From the NCBI GenBank assembly GCA_002478865.1, contig DLJZ01000007.1, forward strand, positions 1 to 64,000: a stretch of 64,000 bases of DNA, given 5' to 3'. Numbering within the stretch: the stretch's first letter is position 1; the number at the start of each line of letters is the position of its first letter. A model generated the notes under the pieces. It saw nothing but the letters and a program-made list of their open reading frames with translations. It did no database searches and had not been told where the DNA came from. A program made the translations under genes and the position numbers. Below, piece by piece: positions 18,829-28,187 of the stretch. The DNA comes from Hungatella sp. UBA7603 (GTDB taxonomy: Bacteria > Bacillota > Clostridia > Lachnospirales > Lachnospiraceae).

Positions 18829-19713
18829 ATGATTACATCAACAAATTTTTGTAAGGTACAAAAACTGGACGATGATTTATATGTTATTACTCAAGCTGGA
18901 CTTGTGCATTTTTATCTTATCCTAGGGCAAAAAAAAGCGATCTTAATTGATGCTGGTTATGGATTCGAGGACATAAGGCCTATCATTCAAAGTATAACCA
19001 GTCTGCCAGTTATGCTGGTATTGACCCATGGCGATCCTGACCACAGCTACGGAAGCGAATATTTTGGAGATATATGGCTGTACCAGCCTGACTACGGTCA
19101 GATTATAGGCTTTGACACAAAACAAGAAAGACAGTTCATCGCTGAGATGGGAGTAAATTTTCTGAAGGAAAATAAGCCTGAAGCCATTGAAGAATTCGAT
19201 AGCAAGGCATTTGCTGTAAGGAGCCTGCTTCGAATCTTGACTCCGCATTTTGTAAAGGACGGAGAATTGTTTGACTTAGGGGAAAAAACTTTGGAAGTGA
19301 TATTTACACCAGGGCATTCTTATGGGCATATCATGCTGCTGGATAGGGAAAAAAAGAGACTTTTTTCAGGAGATATGATTTGTGATTATGCCATCATTTT
19401 CTTTTTTGAATCTGATAGAAACGCCCCATTTTCTATGGCGTTAGACAGCTGGAAAAAGATAAAAAGATTAGAAAATGATATCAAAGATATTTATAGTGCA
19501 CATGGTATGCTCCCAATTACAATCGATTACGTCGACGCATACATCGAATGTTTTTCGGGAGAATTTCAGCAGAATTATTTAAAGGATAAACCGTTTGACC
19601 GAGGGCCTTTAGGCTGCGGATACCAGCATATCTATAAAACAGTTAATATCCAATACTCCGATAAGAGACTTGAGGAATTTTTAGGACACAAAGTGGAACG
19701 AATTGATTTATAA
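18829..19713 (+). CDS. Metallo-beta-lactamase-fold hydrolase
   Basis: A 294-residue protein with the MBL fold: strand block AILIDAGYG, metal motif LTHGDPDHSYG, later TPGHSYGHIMLLD, LFSGDMICD and SAHGMLP. The first metal motif is H-x-D-x-D-H, where the consensus is H-x-H-x-D-H, so the second metal ligand is an Asp. Such variants occur in some family branches. The ATG at 18829 has an AAGGAAGG site eight bases upstream; an in-frame GTG overlaps that site. It stands alone, behind a prominent leader hairpin. Substrate cannot be assigned. Confidence 0.82.
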   Translation: MITSTNFCKVQKLDDDLYVITQAGLVHFYLILGQKKAILIDAGYGFEDIRPIIQSITSLPVMLVLTHGDPDHSYGSEYFGDIWLYQPDYGQIIGFDTKQERQFIAEMGVNFLKENKPEAIEEFDSKAFAVRSLLRILTPHFVKDGELFDLGEKTLEVIFTPGHSYGHIMLLDREKKRLFSGDMICDYAIIFFFESDRNAPFSMALDSWKKIKRLENDIKDIYSAHGMLPITIDYVDAYIECFSGEFQQNYLKDKPFDRGPLGCGYQHIYKTVNIQYSDKRLEEFLGHKVERIDL

Positions 19714-19804
19714 TCAAACATTATTTCTCAAAACTGTACCAATGAGAGAGTGTACCTATGAATTAAAGATGAACCGAGACATGCACCCTTCATTTGCCAG
19801 ACAT

Positions 19805-19833
19805 GACTCTATATCTTAAGTAGATATAGAGTC
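19805..19833. terminator. Perfect inverted repeat between convergent genes
   Basis: GACTCTATATC, loop TTAAGTA, GATATAGAGTC. It lies between the convergent MBL-fold gene and the peptide exporter gene. A T-run is lacking, so bidirectional terminator is a reasonable but not certain reading. Confidence 0.55.
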
Positions 19834-19950
19834 GCTAACATTGAATTATGCTTTGGCATACTTGACCGTGTAATATAGTCAGCCTTCGCTTGTTGATTCA
19901 TTATATTGTTCGTTGTCTAGAAACCGTCTTGGTTGTCCTTAAGTATTTTG

Positions 19951-22110
19951 TTATAACCCTTGTTCACTCCAGAGCTTAAAATAGATTCCCTTTTTGTTTA
20001 TTAATTCTTTATGGCTACCTTCTTCAACGATATTTCCTTTATCTATAACATAAATACTATCACATTGCTTAATTGTACTTAATCTATGCGCAATTATAAT
20101 TGTAGTCATTCCACTAACACATTCCTCTAGTGTTTTTTGTATCGCGCTTTCTGTTAACAAATCTAGATTTGATGTTGCTTCATCCATGATCACTATGTCT
20201 GGTTTTTTTAGCAATGCCCTGGCAATTGATAAGCGTTGCCGCTGACCACCAGATAGGTTCATTCCTCTTTCTTCTAATACAAAATCATAGCCTGAGTGTA
20301 AACTCATAATATATTCGTGTATCTGAGCTTTCTTACAGGCACTTATCATATCATCATATGTTACGTTCTTGTAAGCAAATTCTAAATTGCTCCTTATTGT
20401 TCCGGTAAAGAAAAATGAATCTTGTGAGATATAACTTATTCTATCTCTTAAAATATCTCTGTCTATATCATTTATATTATATGTGTTAATACTAATTTTC
20501 CCATCTTTTATTTTATAGAACCCCATTAATAATTTGGCAATAGTTGTTTTCCCGGAGCCGCTTTCACCTACCAGAGCAATTTTTTGTCCTTGATTAATAT
20601 GAATATTAACATTATTTAAAATGTTATCTTTAAAACCATAAGCAAAATTAACATGCTCTAATACAATATCACCGTATAAGCTATCAGGTTTTTCCGTTTC
20701 TTCTCCTTGTTTTTCTAACTCTAGATCTAAGATTTCTCCTAAGCGGTCACTTGCTACAATTGCCTCTTGTAGGTGAGGCTGTAGGTTTATTATTCTACTG
20801 ATCGGCTCAATAAAATATGTTAAAAGAACATTAAAGGTAATAAGTTCACCTATGGTTATTTCATTTTTTAAAACTAAGCTTCCTCCAAACCATAGTAAAA
20901 TAACAGCAAAACCTCCGCTGACTACCCCCATTAGGGATTCCTGAACATTGTATGTTAATCCCTGAGTAAAACCACTTTTTATTAACTTTAGGAAGTTACT
21001 TTTTGTTTTGTCTTTTACAAGATCTTCTCTATTGTAGGCTTTGATCGTTTCTATTCCTTCTAATGATTCGACTAAATATGAAGTTAAAACTGCATTGTCT
21101 TCCATTACTTCTAAATTTACTTTTTTCAACTTATTCTTGAATAAAACAATGAATATCATGTAAAGAGTAATTGGGATAAAACAAAGGAAAAATAGTTTGC
21201 TATTTTTCATATAAAGGATTACTCCTCCGATAATTGACATCAATGTATCAATCATAAGAGTCAACGTCACTTGAGAAATAACATTTCTTATTTTATCTCC
21301 ATCTCTAAATCTAGATATAATTTCACCAACTTTTCTAGTAGAAAAGAAGTTCATAGGTAAATTAACAACATGATTATAATACCCTAACATAAGCGGTATA
21401 TCTATTTTCTGAGCCATATATAGTAATAGGATTTTTCTGAGAAATTCAAATAATACTTTAAAGATGGACAATATTAACATTGATATAGAAAGTATGTGTA
21501 AGCCAGACAAAGTATTTCTGGGTATTATATTATCTATTAGTAATTGATAATACAGAGAACCAGCTAGTCCAAAAGCTGTAACTAAGATGGATGCAAAGAA
21601 GATGCCCAAGAGTAACTTTTTTTGTACAAATATTAAATTCCAAAAACGATTATAAATGCTCTTCGTTTGATTTCCTTTTTGAAATCTTATTGTTGGGGTC
21701 ATTAAAATTAGGATACCCGTCCATAGTTTGAAAAAATCATCTGGCTTGTAACGAATGATACTTTTTTCAGGATCCGCAACTGTGATATAATTATTCGTTA
21801 TTTTATGTATCACTACAAAATGAAGTAACATTTTATCTGTTATAATATGAGCAATAAGTGGTACCTGTAATGAATTAAAAAGCTCCTTTTTATTGTTTGT
21901 ACGAACGCCTTCTGCTTGAAACCCTAGTTTTTCAGCTGCCTGAATCATACCAAAGATGGAAGTTCCTTCTAAATCGGTTTCCGAAAGCACCCTTATCTTT
22001 GAAACTGGTAGTTTTAACCCATAACTTTCACAAATTGTAGCCAAACAAGCGGGACCGCAGTCACGCAAATCATGTTGTCTTATACAGGGGTATTTAGTAA
22101 TGTATTTCAT
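19951..22110 (-). CDS. Peptidase-containing ABC exporter (PCAT, C39 type)
   Basis: A 719-residue bacteriocin-type exporter that cleaves double-glycine leaders and exports the peptide. Domains: C39 peptidase at 1-130 with Cys18 in DCGPAC and the His of LLHFVVIH, Asp in VADP; six membrane helices at about 160-440; ATPase with Walker A GESGSGKTT, LSGGQRQR and Walker B IVIMDEATS at about 480-719. All catalytic residues are present. The gene lies downstream of the small double-glycine peptide on the same strand, separated by a hairpin terminator, which suits strong peptide and weaker exporter expression. No HlyD-type accessory protein or immunity gene is adjacent. Confidence 0.95.
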   Translation of the reverse strand: MKYITKYPCIRQHDLRDCGPACLATICESYGLKLPVSKIRVLSETDLEGTSIFGMIQAAEKLGFQAEGVRTNNKKELFNSLQVPLIAHIITDKMLLHFVVIHKITNNYITVADPEKSIIRYKPDDFFKLWTGILILMTPTIRFQKGNQTKSIYNRFWNLIFVQKKLLLGIFFASILVTAFGLAGSLYYQLLIDNIIPRNTLSGLHILSISMLILSIFKVLFEFLRKILLLYMAQKIDIPLMLGYYNHVVNLPMNFFSTRKVGEIISRFRDGDKIRNVISQVTLTLMIDTLMSIIGGVILYMKNSKLFFLCFIPITLYMIFIVLFKNKLKKVNLEVMEDNAVLTSYLVESLEGIETIKAYNREDLVKDKTKSNFLKLIKSGFTQGLTYNVQESLMGVVSGGFAVILLWFGGSLVLKNEITIGELITFNVLLTYFIEPISRIINLQPHLQEAIVASDRLGEILDLELEKQGEETEKPDSLYGDIVLEHVNFAYGFKDNILNNVNIHINQGQKIALVGESGSGKTTIAKLLMGFYKIKDGKISINTYNINDIDRDILRDRISYISQDSFFFTGTIRSNLEFAYKNVTYDDMISACKKAQIHEYIMSLHSGYDFVLEERGMNLSGGQRQRLSIARALLKKPDIVIMDEATSNLDLLTESAIQKTLEECVSGMTTIIIAHRLSTIKQCDSIYVIDKGNIVEEGSHKELINKKGIYFKLWSEQGL

Positions 22111-22157
22111 ATTTTTCCTTCCTTTGATTACATGTACTTCATAAATATTATTATTTT

Positions 22158-22190
22158 TAAAAAGCTGATTCCATAAGAAATCAGCTTTTT
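22158..22190 (-). terminator. Attenuating terminator between peptide and exporter
   Basis: On the minus strand AAAAAGCTGATTTC, loop TTATG, GAATCAGCTTTTT: a strong stem with a T-run between the peptide gene and the exporter. It would end most transcripts after the peptide and let some pass to the exporter. Confidence 0.8.
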
Positions 22191-22218
22191 AATTTTAAGA
22201 GTATTTGAATTTATATAC

Positions 22219-22410
22219 TTATCTATACTCTACACCAAAAACGTTCCAACTTGGATTTTGATTCTGAGTGAGGTTTCTATAATGTGTAGCTTCTGATTGT
22301 GAGCTAAAGTTAAAATTGAAATATACTAAATCTCCATACATGTCATAAGCCTTAAATCCCCAGCCACCTCCGATAATATTTCTCTGTTCCTGAATTGATA
22401 ATTTCTGCAT
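22219..22410 (-). CDS. Double-glycine leader peptide, putative bacteriocin or signal precursor
   Basis: A 63-residue precursor. MQKLSIQEQRNIIGG is a classic double-glycine leader (L, I and the spaced hydrophobics before GG). Cleavage would leave about 48 residues starting GWGFKAYDMYG. The core is rich in aromatic residues and Asn (YFNFNFSS, HYRNLTQNQNPSW), has no Cys, and does not match a class II bacteriocin motif I know (no YGNGV). A GAAAGGAAG site precedes the ATG. The C39 exporter immediately downstream is the obvious partner. Whether the product kills competitors or serves as a signal cannot be told. Confidence 0.85.
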   Translation of the reverse strand: MQKLSIQEQRNIIGGGWGFKAYDMYGDLVYFNFNFSSQSEATHYRNLTQNQNPSWNVFGVEYR

Positions 22411-22840
22411 AGTTAAGTACTTCCTTTCGTTTTTATTTGGATCTTTTTAATGTATATTGCCTAAACACAAATATATGTTAAAAGTTTTTCTAAACACAAC
22501 TATCAGCAAGCGAGTTATTCTACAAAATCTTTGTTAAATCTAATAAAAACGAAATATCTATTAATACATAAACTTAAATGATTTATAACATCAAAATAAA
22601 TGGAAAAATGTCAAGAAACATCAAATAATATATTTAATATTAATCTTATGATAAAATTATGGCGTTAGTATATAAGTATAGACACGAAAAATTTAATACG
22701 TTAAGTCACCAAAATGAAAAGTCCGTGAATATTCTAAAAAGGTATCCTATATACGGATGATTTAAAATGCAAATAGTAGATTTATCGTAAAGTTCTTCAA
22801 TTTTATAATGTGTGATCTTTCATAGGAATGAGGGGGGAAT
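22411..22840. other. Divergent intergenic region
   Basis: About 430 AT-rich bases between the minus-strand peptide gene and the plus-strand ABC exporter pair. It must hold both promoters, but I found no repeat, hairpin or coding sequence of note. Confidence 0.4.
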
Positions 22841-24580
22841 ATGAAGCAACATAATAAAAAAAGATTATCAGTCTATTTATGGGTAATATCATTTTTTAAG
22901 CCTTACATAGGGCTTTTATTTTTATTTATTCTTTCAGGTGCAGGAATAATTCTTTGTGAGATGTCAATACCGTATTTCATACAGGTTTTTATTGACAAGG
23001 TAATAATGCAGCAAAATGCAAAAGAGTTTACAGGACAAATTATATATTTGATTTTAGCAATTATGGTAATGCTTATGTTTATCGCTATGAATAATGTGTT
23101 TCAACGGATTCTACCTGAAAAATCAGCTAGGGATTTGCAGTATTCCGTCTATCGCCATTTGCGCAAGCTTGGATTTTCTTATTTTGAACGTAAACCAGTG
23201 GGTGAGACATTATCCTTACTAAATACAGAAGTTCTGGCAGTACAAAGTATTTACAGAGACTTTTTCCCTGGAACTGTTTATATGATTTTATCCATTGTTT
23301 TTCCCTTAGTGGTTATTTCCATAAAGGATTATCTCTTTACTTTGATTATTCTTGGAAGCTACCTGCTGTTTTTTACCTATGGTCCATATATAGATAAAAA
23401 AGTAGTGGAATTTCTAAAAAAGCAAACCGATGCGAAAATAGCACTGGGTAAAAAGACGTATGACAGCATAAGTGCCATGCAAGAGGTTCGGGCATACCAT
23501 GCAAGGGAATGGGAAGTAGGACGATTTACAGAGTCCTTTCAAACCTATAAAGATGCACGCCTTGGTTCTCTTTTCTATCGGCTCTTGAGGCCAGCCTTAT
23601 GCGTAGCGACAACAAGTATTGGAAATATCGGTTTTTTCATATTTGGTTCATCTCTGGTGAAACATGGAGAAATGACCATAGGTGAATTTAGTGCGTATAT
23701 CTTTTATTTTATGATGGTCATGCGTCAAATCAATGGGCTATCCTACGTTTTTACAGAGCAGATGCATCTGTTGGGGCAAGCAGAAAATTTATATGATTTC
23801 ATCAAAGTACAACCAGATATTGTGGAACCTGTGAAGCCTCGCCTTCTTCCACAAGTATCCGGAAATATTTCCTTACATAATGTCTCCTTTCATTATCAGG
23901 AACGAACAGATATATTAAAAGAGTTCAATCTGGAGATAAAATCAGGAGAGCGTGTAGCCTTTGTTGGAGCAAGTGGGAATGGAAAATCAACTGTTTTAAA
24001 GTTACTTGACCGGTTTTATGATCCACAGGAAGGAGTTATTTCTCTTGAGGGGGTTTCCTTAAAGGATTTATCCTTATCCCAGCTTAGAAACAGCATCGGA
24101 TACGTATTTCAGGAAACCTATCTGTTTGGAACTACGATTGGAGAAAACATACGATTTGGTAATCCGGAGGCTACGGATGAAGAGGTAATTCAGGCGGCAA
24201 AAGCAGCCTATGCCCATGAGTTTATCATGGAAACAGAACATCAATATGAAACACTAGTGGGAGAGCGGGGCGTTAAATTATCTGGGGGACAAAAGCAAAG
24301 AATTGCGATTGCAAGAATGTTTATTAAAAACCCCACCATCCTTTTGCTTGATGAAGCGACATCGGCTTTGGATAATGTTAGTGAAGCCTATATTAAGAAG
24401 GCGCTTGATCAGTTGAGTAATGGCAGAACAACCGTAGCGATAGCCCATCGTATATCTACAATTATGGATTATGATAAACTTGTCTATGTTCAGGATGGAA
24501 AAGTGGCTGAAATTGGTACATACCAGGAGTTGATACAAAGAAAAGGGTTGTTTTATGAGCTTGTTGAAGGTGTTAGCTAA
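22841..24580 (+). CDS. ABC exporter, fused membrane and ATPase domains
   Basis: A 579-residue half transporter: six membrane helices (about 15-310) and an ATPase domain with Walker A VGASGNGKST (near 378), LSGGQKQR and LLLDEATSALD. It starts behind GAGGGGGG. A second ABC half lies 41 bases downstream, so the two were probably a heterodimer. The second gene is truncated within its ATPase, so this protein either works as a homodimer or is no longer functional. The location in a peptide gene region suggests peptide export or self-protection. Substrate unknown. Confidence 0.9.
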   Translation: MKQHNKKRLSVYLWVISFFKPYIGLLFLFILSGAGIILCEMSIPYFIQVFIDKVIMQQNAKEFTGQIIYLILAIMVMLMFIAMNNVFQRILPEKSARDLQYSVYRHLRKLGFSYFERKPVGETLSLLNTEVLAVQSIYRDFFPGTVYMILSIVFPLVVISIKDYLFTLIILGSYLLFFTYGPYIDKKVVEFLKKQTDAKIALGKKTYDSISAMQEVRAYHAREWEVGRFTESFQTYKDARLGSLFYRLLRPALCVATTSIGNIGFFIFGSSLVKHGEMTIGEFSAYIFYFMMVMRQINGLSYVFTEQMHLLGQAENLYDFIKVQPDIVEPVKPRLLPQVSGNISLHNVSFHYQERTDILKEFNLEIKSGERVAFVGASGNGKSTVLKLLDRFYDPQEGVISLEGVSLKDLSLSQLRNSIGYVFQETYLFGTTIGENIRFGNPEATDEEVIQAAKAAYAHEFIMETEHQYETLVGERGVKLSGGQKQRIAIARMFIKNPTILLLDEATSALDNVSEAYIKKALDQLSNGRTTVAIAHRISTIMDYDKLVYVQDGKVAEIGTYQELIQRKGLFYELVEGVS

Positions 24581-24621
24581 TTGGAAATGATTCAAAAGTG
24601 AAAGAAGGCTCTGGGGGTTGT

Positions 24622-26025
24622 ATGAAGCATATACGTTGGTATTGGAAATTTATTAAGAAAAGCAAATGGGCATTCTTTTGCGCCTGCATCATTATGATAT
24701 TGGAAATCATAGCAAGTATGTCAAAGATTGGACTTCAAAAGTGGTTAGTAGACTCTGTGTTTACAAAGGGGAATTATGAGTTGCTTCCAATGTTACTGGT
24801 ATTGATTACAATTGCCTATTTATTAGGAGCAGTTACCCCATATTGGTCTGAGTGGGTGCTGCATAAGATTGGGCATGCAGTAAGGGTAACGGTTGGAGAA
24901 GTATTGATGGAGGCATTGTATCGGATGCCGATTTCACAATTTCAAAATGAGAGAATCACAAGATACGTGGACTATTTTACCAATGATGTAGAGTCGATTG
25001 GTGAGAATGTTTACCGAATGCCCCTAACCCTGCAGGATTTACTTAAATTGCTTGTTTTAGTTGGTATTATGGCATATTTAAGCCCATCAGTGCTCCTCAT
25101 AGTGACAGTTATGATAATTTTGTATTTTCTCATTGGGAAAAGCTACAAAGACCGAGTGAAGTCCAAATCAAAAGAAGTAAAAGAAAGCAGAACGAATCTT
25201 CTAGTTCACATTGAGGAAGGAATCTCTTCCACAAGAGAAGTAATTGCATATCAACGAATGGCCTGGGAAGAAAAAATATACCATGGGTTATTTAAAAAGT
25301 ATTATACTAAAATATTAGAAGAAGTAAGGATTATAAACGAGCAATTATTTTTGACCGCTCCCTTGCGATGGGGTACCAATCTTGTTGTATTAATCTATGG
25401 CGGTTACTTGGTATTACATCATCAAATGACTCTTGGTACATACCTTGTTTTATATCAATATGCCTCCAATCTGGCAACCTCCTTACAGGCTGTTTATGAT
25501 TTTCATGTTCGCTGGACCTCCTTTGAGGTTAGCATTGAACGTGTCAGATCAGTGATAGATAGTGCCGAGGCGGATACCGGAAAAAAATCGCTGAATGGAG
25601 TGGAGGACATTGTCTTTGATAACGTTTCTTTTCAATATTTAGAGAGTTCCACAAAGGTATTGGATGAATTATCGATGTCAATTCCAATTGGGAAAAAGGT
25701 AGCAATTGTTGGAGCCAGCGGAAGTGGTAAGTCAACCATTGCAAGGATTCTCTTTCGATTTTATGAACCTTCTCATGGGACGATTCGAATCAATGGATCC
25801 GATTTAAAGGAAATAAAGGAAAATGATTACGATTCCTGCTACAATATTGCATTTCAAGAGCCCTACTTTTTCCCAGATACCATTCGAAATAACATATTGT
25901 TTGGGAGGAATGGGATTTCTGATGAGAGAATGATGGAAACCTGTCAGGTGGCACAAATACATGAGGATATTATGAAGCTGGAGTTTGGGTATATAAAATT
26001 ACTGATGGATTTCATTATTATATGA
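24622..26025 (+). pseudogene. ABC exporter truncated before the signature motif
   Basis: The 467-residue product matches the partner half transporter through the membrane domain, Walker A (VGASGSGKST) and Q-loop (NIAFQEPYFF). It then breaks off after CQVAQIHEDIMKLEFGY and ends in the unrelated KLLMDFIII. The LSGGQ signature, Walker B and H-loop, about 110 residues, are missing, so it cannot complete an ATP site. The break is a deletion or rearrangement whose junction lies at about 25990. A GTG at 24598 is an alternative start; the ATG at 24622 has the better ribosome site. Confidence 0.85.
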
Positions 26026-26045
26026 ATTGCTATAGAGAAGTTCAT

Positions 26046-26279
26046 TTAGGGAATTAATTCCCAGCTTCCAATCCAACGATCTTTGGTACAATTATATTGC
26101 CTTTTGTATAATTTTTTATTGATGGTTTTATATCGCCATTCTATTATATCAGATAATGGTGAATAGTCTCCAGCTTTTATATCATATGATGGGGCATACG
26201 CAAACACTTCGATATCAATGGCAGACGATATTGTTACACAAATAGACAATATAAAAAAGATTTTAACTATTTTTTTCAT
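26046..26279 (-). CDS. Small secreted protein of a BlaI/M56 locus
   Basis: A 77-residue protein with a signal peptide (MKKIVKIFFILSICVTISSA) and a mature part of about 50 residues ending in EWRYKTINKKLYKRQYNCTKDRWIGSWELIP. I know this tail only as a recurrent small secreted protein found next to M56 peptidases and other clostridial sensor genes; its function is unknown. It lies 60 bases downstream of the M56 gene on the same strand, so is probably the third gene of that operon. It could be a ligand or partner of the membrane sensor (inference). Confidence 0.7.
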   Translation of the reverse strand: MKKIVKIFFILSICVTISSAIDIEVFAYAPSYDIKAGDYSPLSDIIEWRYKTINKKLYKRQYNCTKDRWIGSWELIP

Positions 26280-26341
26280 ATTGGCTGACCTCCTTTCTTA
26301 GATCAAATTTATAGTAAATTTTTTTGCTAAAGCACGTAGTT

Positions 26342-27451
26342 TTATCTATATAAATCGATGTTTTTTAAATCTTCTGGAATACTAGTAATAGTAGCAATAT
26401 ATTTTCCCTTTAAATATAGATCATAGAGTTTATCGTGTCGTAATACAAAGTAATCATCATCAGTTTGAATAATGAATGTACCTGAAACTTTTTTTGCACT
26501 TACATTATATGACTCGAAAGTATATTTAAAAGAGAATAAGAGAAAAGATAATGATAGAACAAGGGGGATAAAATTGTATAATGAGATTCTTTTTCTTTTA
26601 TTATTATATTTGTATTTTAATGCCATATTGATACGGTACTCTAACATATTGTTTTTCAACGCAAACGGTAGAACTATAGTTGAATTTCCATTCTTATACA
26701 TCCTTTTTGATATATCTAGTAAAGTTTCTAAATAAGATAAGCTTGATTTTAAACTAAGATTTTGTAAGACATTAGTATCGGCATGAGTTTCTAAAGCTCG
26801 AATCACTGATCTATGTATCAACCAAACTAAGGGATTCCACCAGTAAATAATTGTCACTACTTCTATAAATGCTTTTATTAAATTGTGGTGTTGCTTGCAA
26901 TGTTCCAGCTCATGTAGAAGTATAAAATTTGTTTCATTTTCAGTTAATTTTGAAGGTAGTACAATAATGTGATTACATAAACCTACAACGAATGGTCCAG
27001 TGTTAATATCTAACTGCACAATTTTAGGTTTTTGTTTAATTTGTTTTTGATCACAGATCCTTAAAAAAATGTAAAGAGTTTCTTTGTTATTTGTATCAGG
27101 AATCATGGTTAATAAATGAAGTAATTTAAAATGTTTAAAAATTATAAACATTAGCAGCAGTACTGAAATGGATAGCCAAATATATAATAGGATACTACCG
27201 ATGCGAATACTTTTTATGAGGTTTAAGTTTCCTATCGTGTCGAAAGCTGGTAGTATATTCTTTGAAGTTAGAGTATTTGTAAAGGGGAATTCATAAGGTA
27301 TGAGCATCTTTCCGATAATTAAAAGATTAATCGTCCAAATTGGAATTCCCTTTTTAAAATTCAATATCTCCGGTCGTTTTAAAAGAGGCAAAATTGACAG
27401 AGAAGCAAAACTGCAGAACAAACTATTTGTTATAATTAGAGAGAATGACAT
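26342..27451 (-). CDS. M56-family (BlaR1-like) membrane metallopeptidase
   Basis: A 369-residue integral membrane sensor-peptidase. Four hydrophobic segments (about 5-23, 38-52, 85-106 and 295-312) and the zinc motif HELEH at 180-184 followed by WWNPLVWLIHR identify the M56 family. In BlaR1/MecR1 a signal activates this peptidase to inactivate the BlaI repressor. Here the extracellular penicillin-binding sensor domain (about 250 residues) is absent. A short 50-residue tail replaces it, so the signal is not a beta-lactam bound in the classic way. The gene overlaps neither neighbour but lies one base after the BlaI-type gene. Confidence 0.92.
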   Translation of the reverse strand: MSFSLIITNSLFCSFASLSILPLLKRPEILNFKKGIPIWTINLLIIGKMLIPYEFPFTNTLTSKNILPAFDTIGNLNLIKSIRIGSILLYIWLSISVLLLMFIIFKHFKLLHLLTMIPDTNNKETLYIFLRICDQKQIKQKPKIVQLDINTGPFVVGLCNHIIVLPSKLTENETNFILLHELEHCKQHHNLIKAFIEVVTIIYWWNPLVWLIHRSVIRALETHADTNVLQNLSLKSSLSYLETLLDISKRMYKNGNSTIVLPFALKNNMLEYRINMALKYKYNNKRKRISLYNFIPLVLSLSFLLFSFKYTFESYNVSAKKVSGTFIIQTDDDYFVLRHDKLYDLYLKGKYIATITSIPEDLKNIDLYR

Positions 27452-27452
27452 A

Positions 27453-27854
27453 TTAATCGTCCTCCTGTTCCTTTTTGCGTTTAATAATATCCTCTAATTC
27501 ATCTAAAATGGTAGTATCATTATTTTTTACTATATGATCTATAAAATTTAATGTTGAAAAATTAGGTGCATTTGCACGCATAGATTGCAGATGATATGCA
27601 GCATATTGTTCCGCACTTATTATGGGGATATAGCTTCTTGTAAGAACAGTTCCACTATATACAATATCATCAACCTTTATATATCCTTTTTTCATTAAAT
27701 TTCTCATGGCTGCTTGAACAGTATTTATACTTAATTCGTTGCCTCCTTCTGCAATTGCGGATGAAGTCATAGATTTGCCGGTATGCCAAAAAATAGACAT
27801 TATTTCTTTCTCTCTTTCACTGATTTTTGGTAACTTGGTTTCCATAATATTCAA
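27453..27854 (-). CDS. BlaI/MecI/CopY-family repressor
   Basis: A 133-residue winged-helix repressor: LPKISEREKEIMSIFWHTGKSMTSSAIAE, INTVQAAMRNLMKKGYI and a C-terminal dimerisation segment. In this family the M56 partner triggers cleavage or release. Translation most likely starts at TTG 27854, four bases behind GGGAG; an ATG nine bases later is possible. TTACACTAA elements just after the -10 boxes of both divergent promoters upstream are its likely operators, so it should control itself, the M56 gene and the DUF6765 gene on the other strand. Confidence 0.92.
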   Translation of the reverse strand: MNIMETKLPKISEREKEIMSIFWHTGKSMTSSAIAEGGNELSINTVQAAMRNLMKKGYIKVDDIVYSGTVLTRSYIPIISAEQYAAYHLQSMRANAPNFSTLNFIDHIVKNNDTTILDELEDIIKRKKEQEDD

Positions 27855-27897
27855 ATAACTCCCATCTACTACATATAAAATATGTTTTTGTGTTTTG

Positions 27898-27940
27898 TTA
27901 GTGTAACTTGCATTATATTTGTATTTTATTACCGTGTCAA
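27898..27940 (-). promoter_or_regulatory. Promoter of the BlaI operon with TTACACTAA operator
   Basis: On the minus strand TTGACA (27940-27935), 17-base spacer, TATAAT (27917-27912), then TTACACTAA (27906-27898) at the transcription start. The promoter is a full consensus, fitting a strong promoter that needs repression. Confidence 0.8.
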
Positions 27941-27970
27941 TATATTATAAGTTATTACTTCTCTAATAAT

Positions 27971-28035
27971 TGTAAAAGTATTATTTTACAGTAAGAGGTT
28001 GACAACGACAGATAAAGTTGTTAATATTACACTAA
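27971..28035 (+). promoter_or_regulatory. Divergent promoter with dyad and TTACACTAA operator
   Basis: TTGACA (27999-28004), 17-base spacer, TAATAT (28022-28027), immediately followed by TTACACTAA (28027-28035), the same word as in the opposing promoter. A perfect dyad TGTAAAA-N6-TTTTACA lies just upstream (27971-27990). It drives the DUF6765 gene and possibly the peptide gene after it. Confidence 0.75.
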
Positions 28036-28187
28036 GACAGTAATAAAATATCGTATCATTATAAAAATGATAAAAAGATATTGTTGTAATTATTAAGCGA
28101 TTTTATGCACTGGCGAGAAATAGCCATGAGTTCTAAGGCTGTAGGAAAGTTATAATATAATCTAATATTATGGAGGTGAGAATATCA

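Noticed and set aside
26342..27854. Beta-lactam resistance regulatory system
   Set aside because: The M56 protein lacks the penicillin-binding sensor domain and no beta-lactamase or PBP2a gene is nearby.
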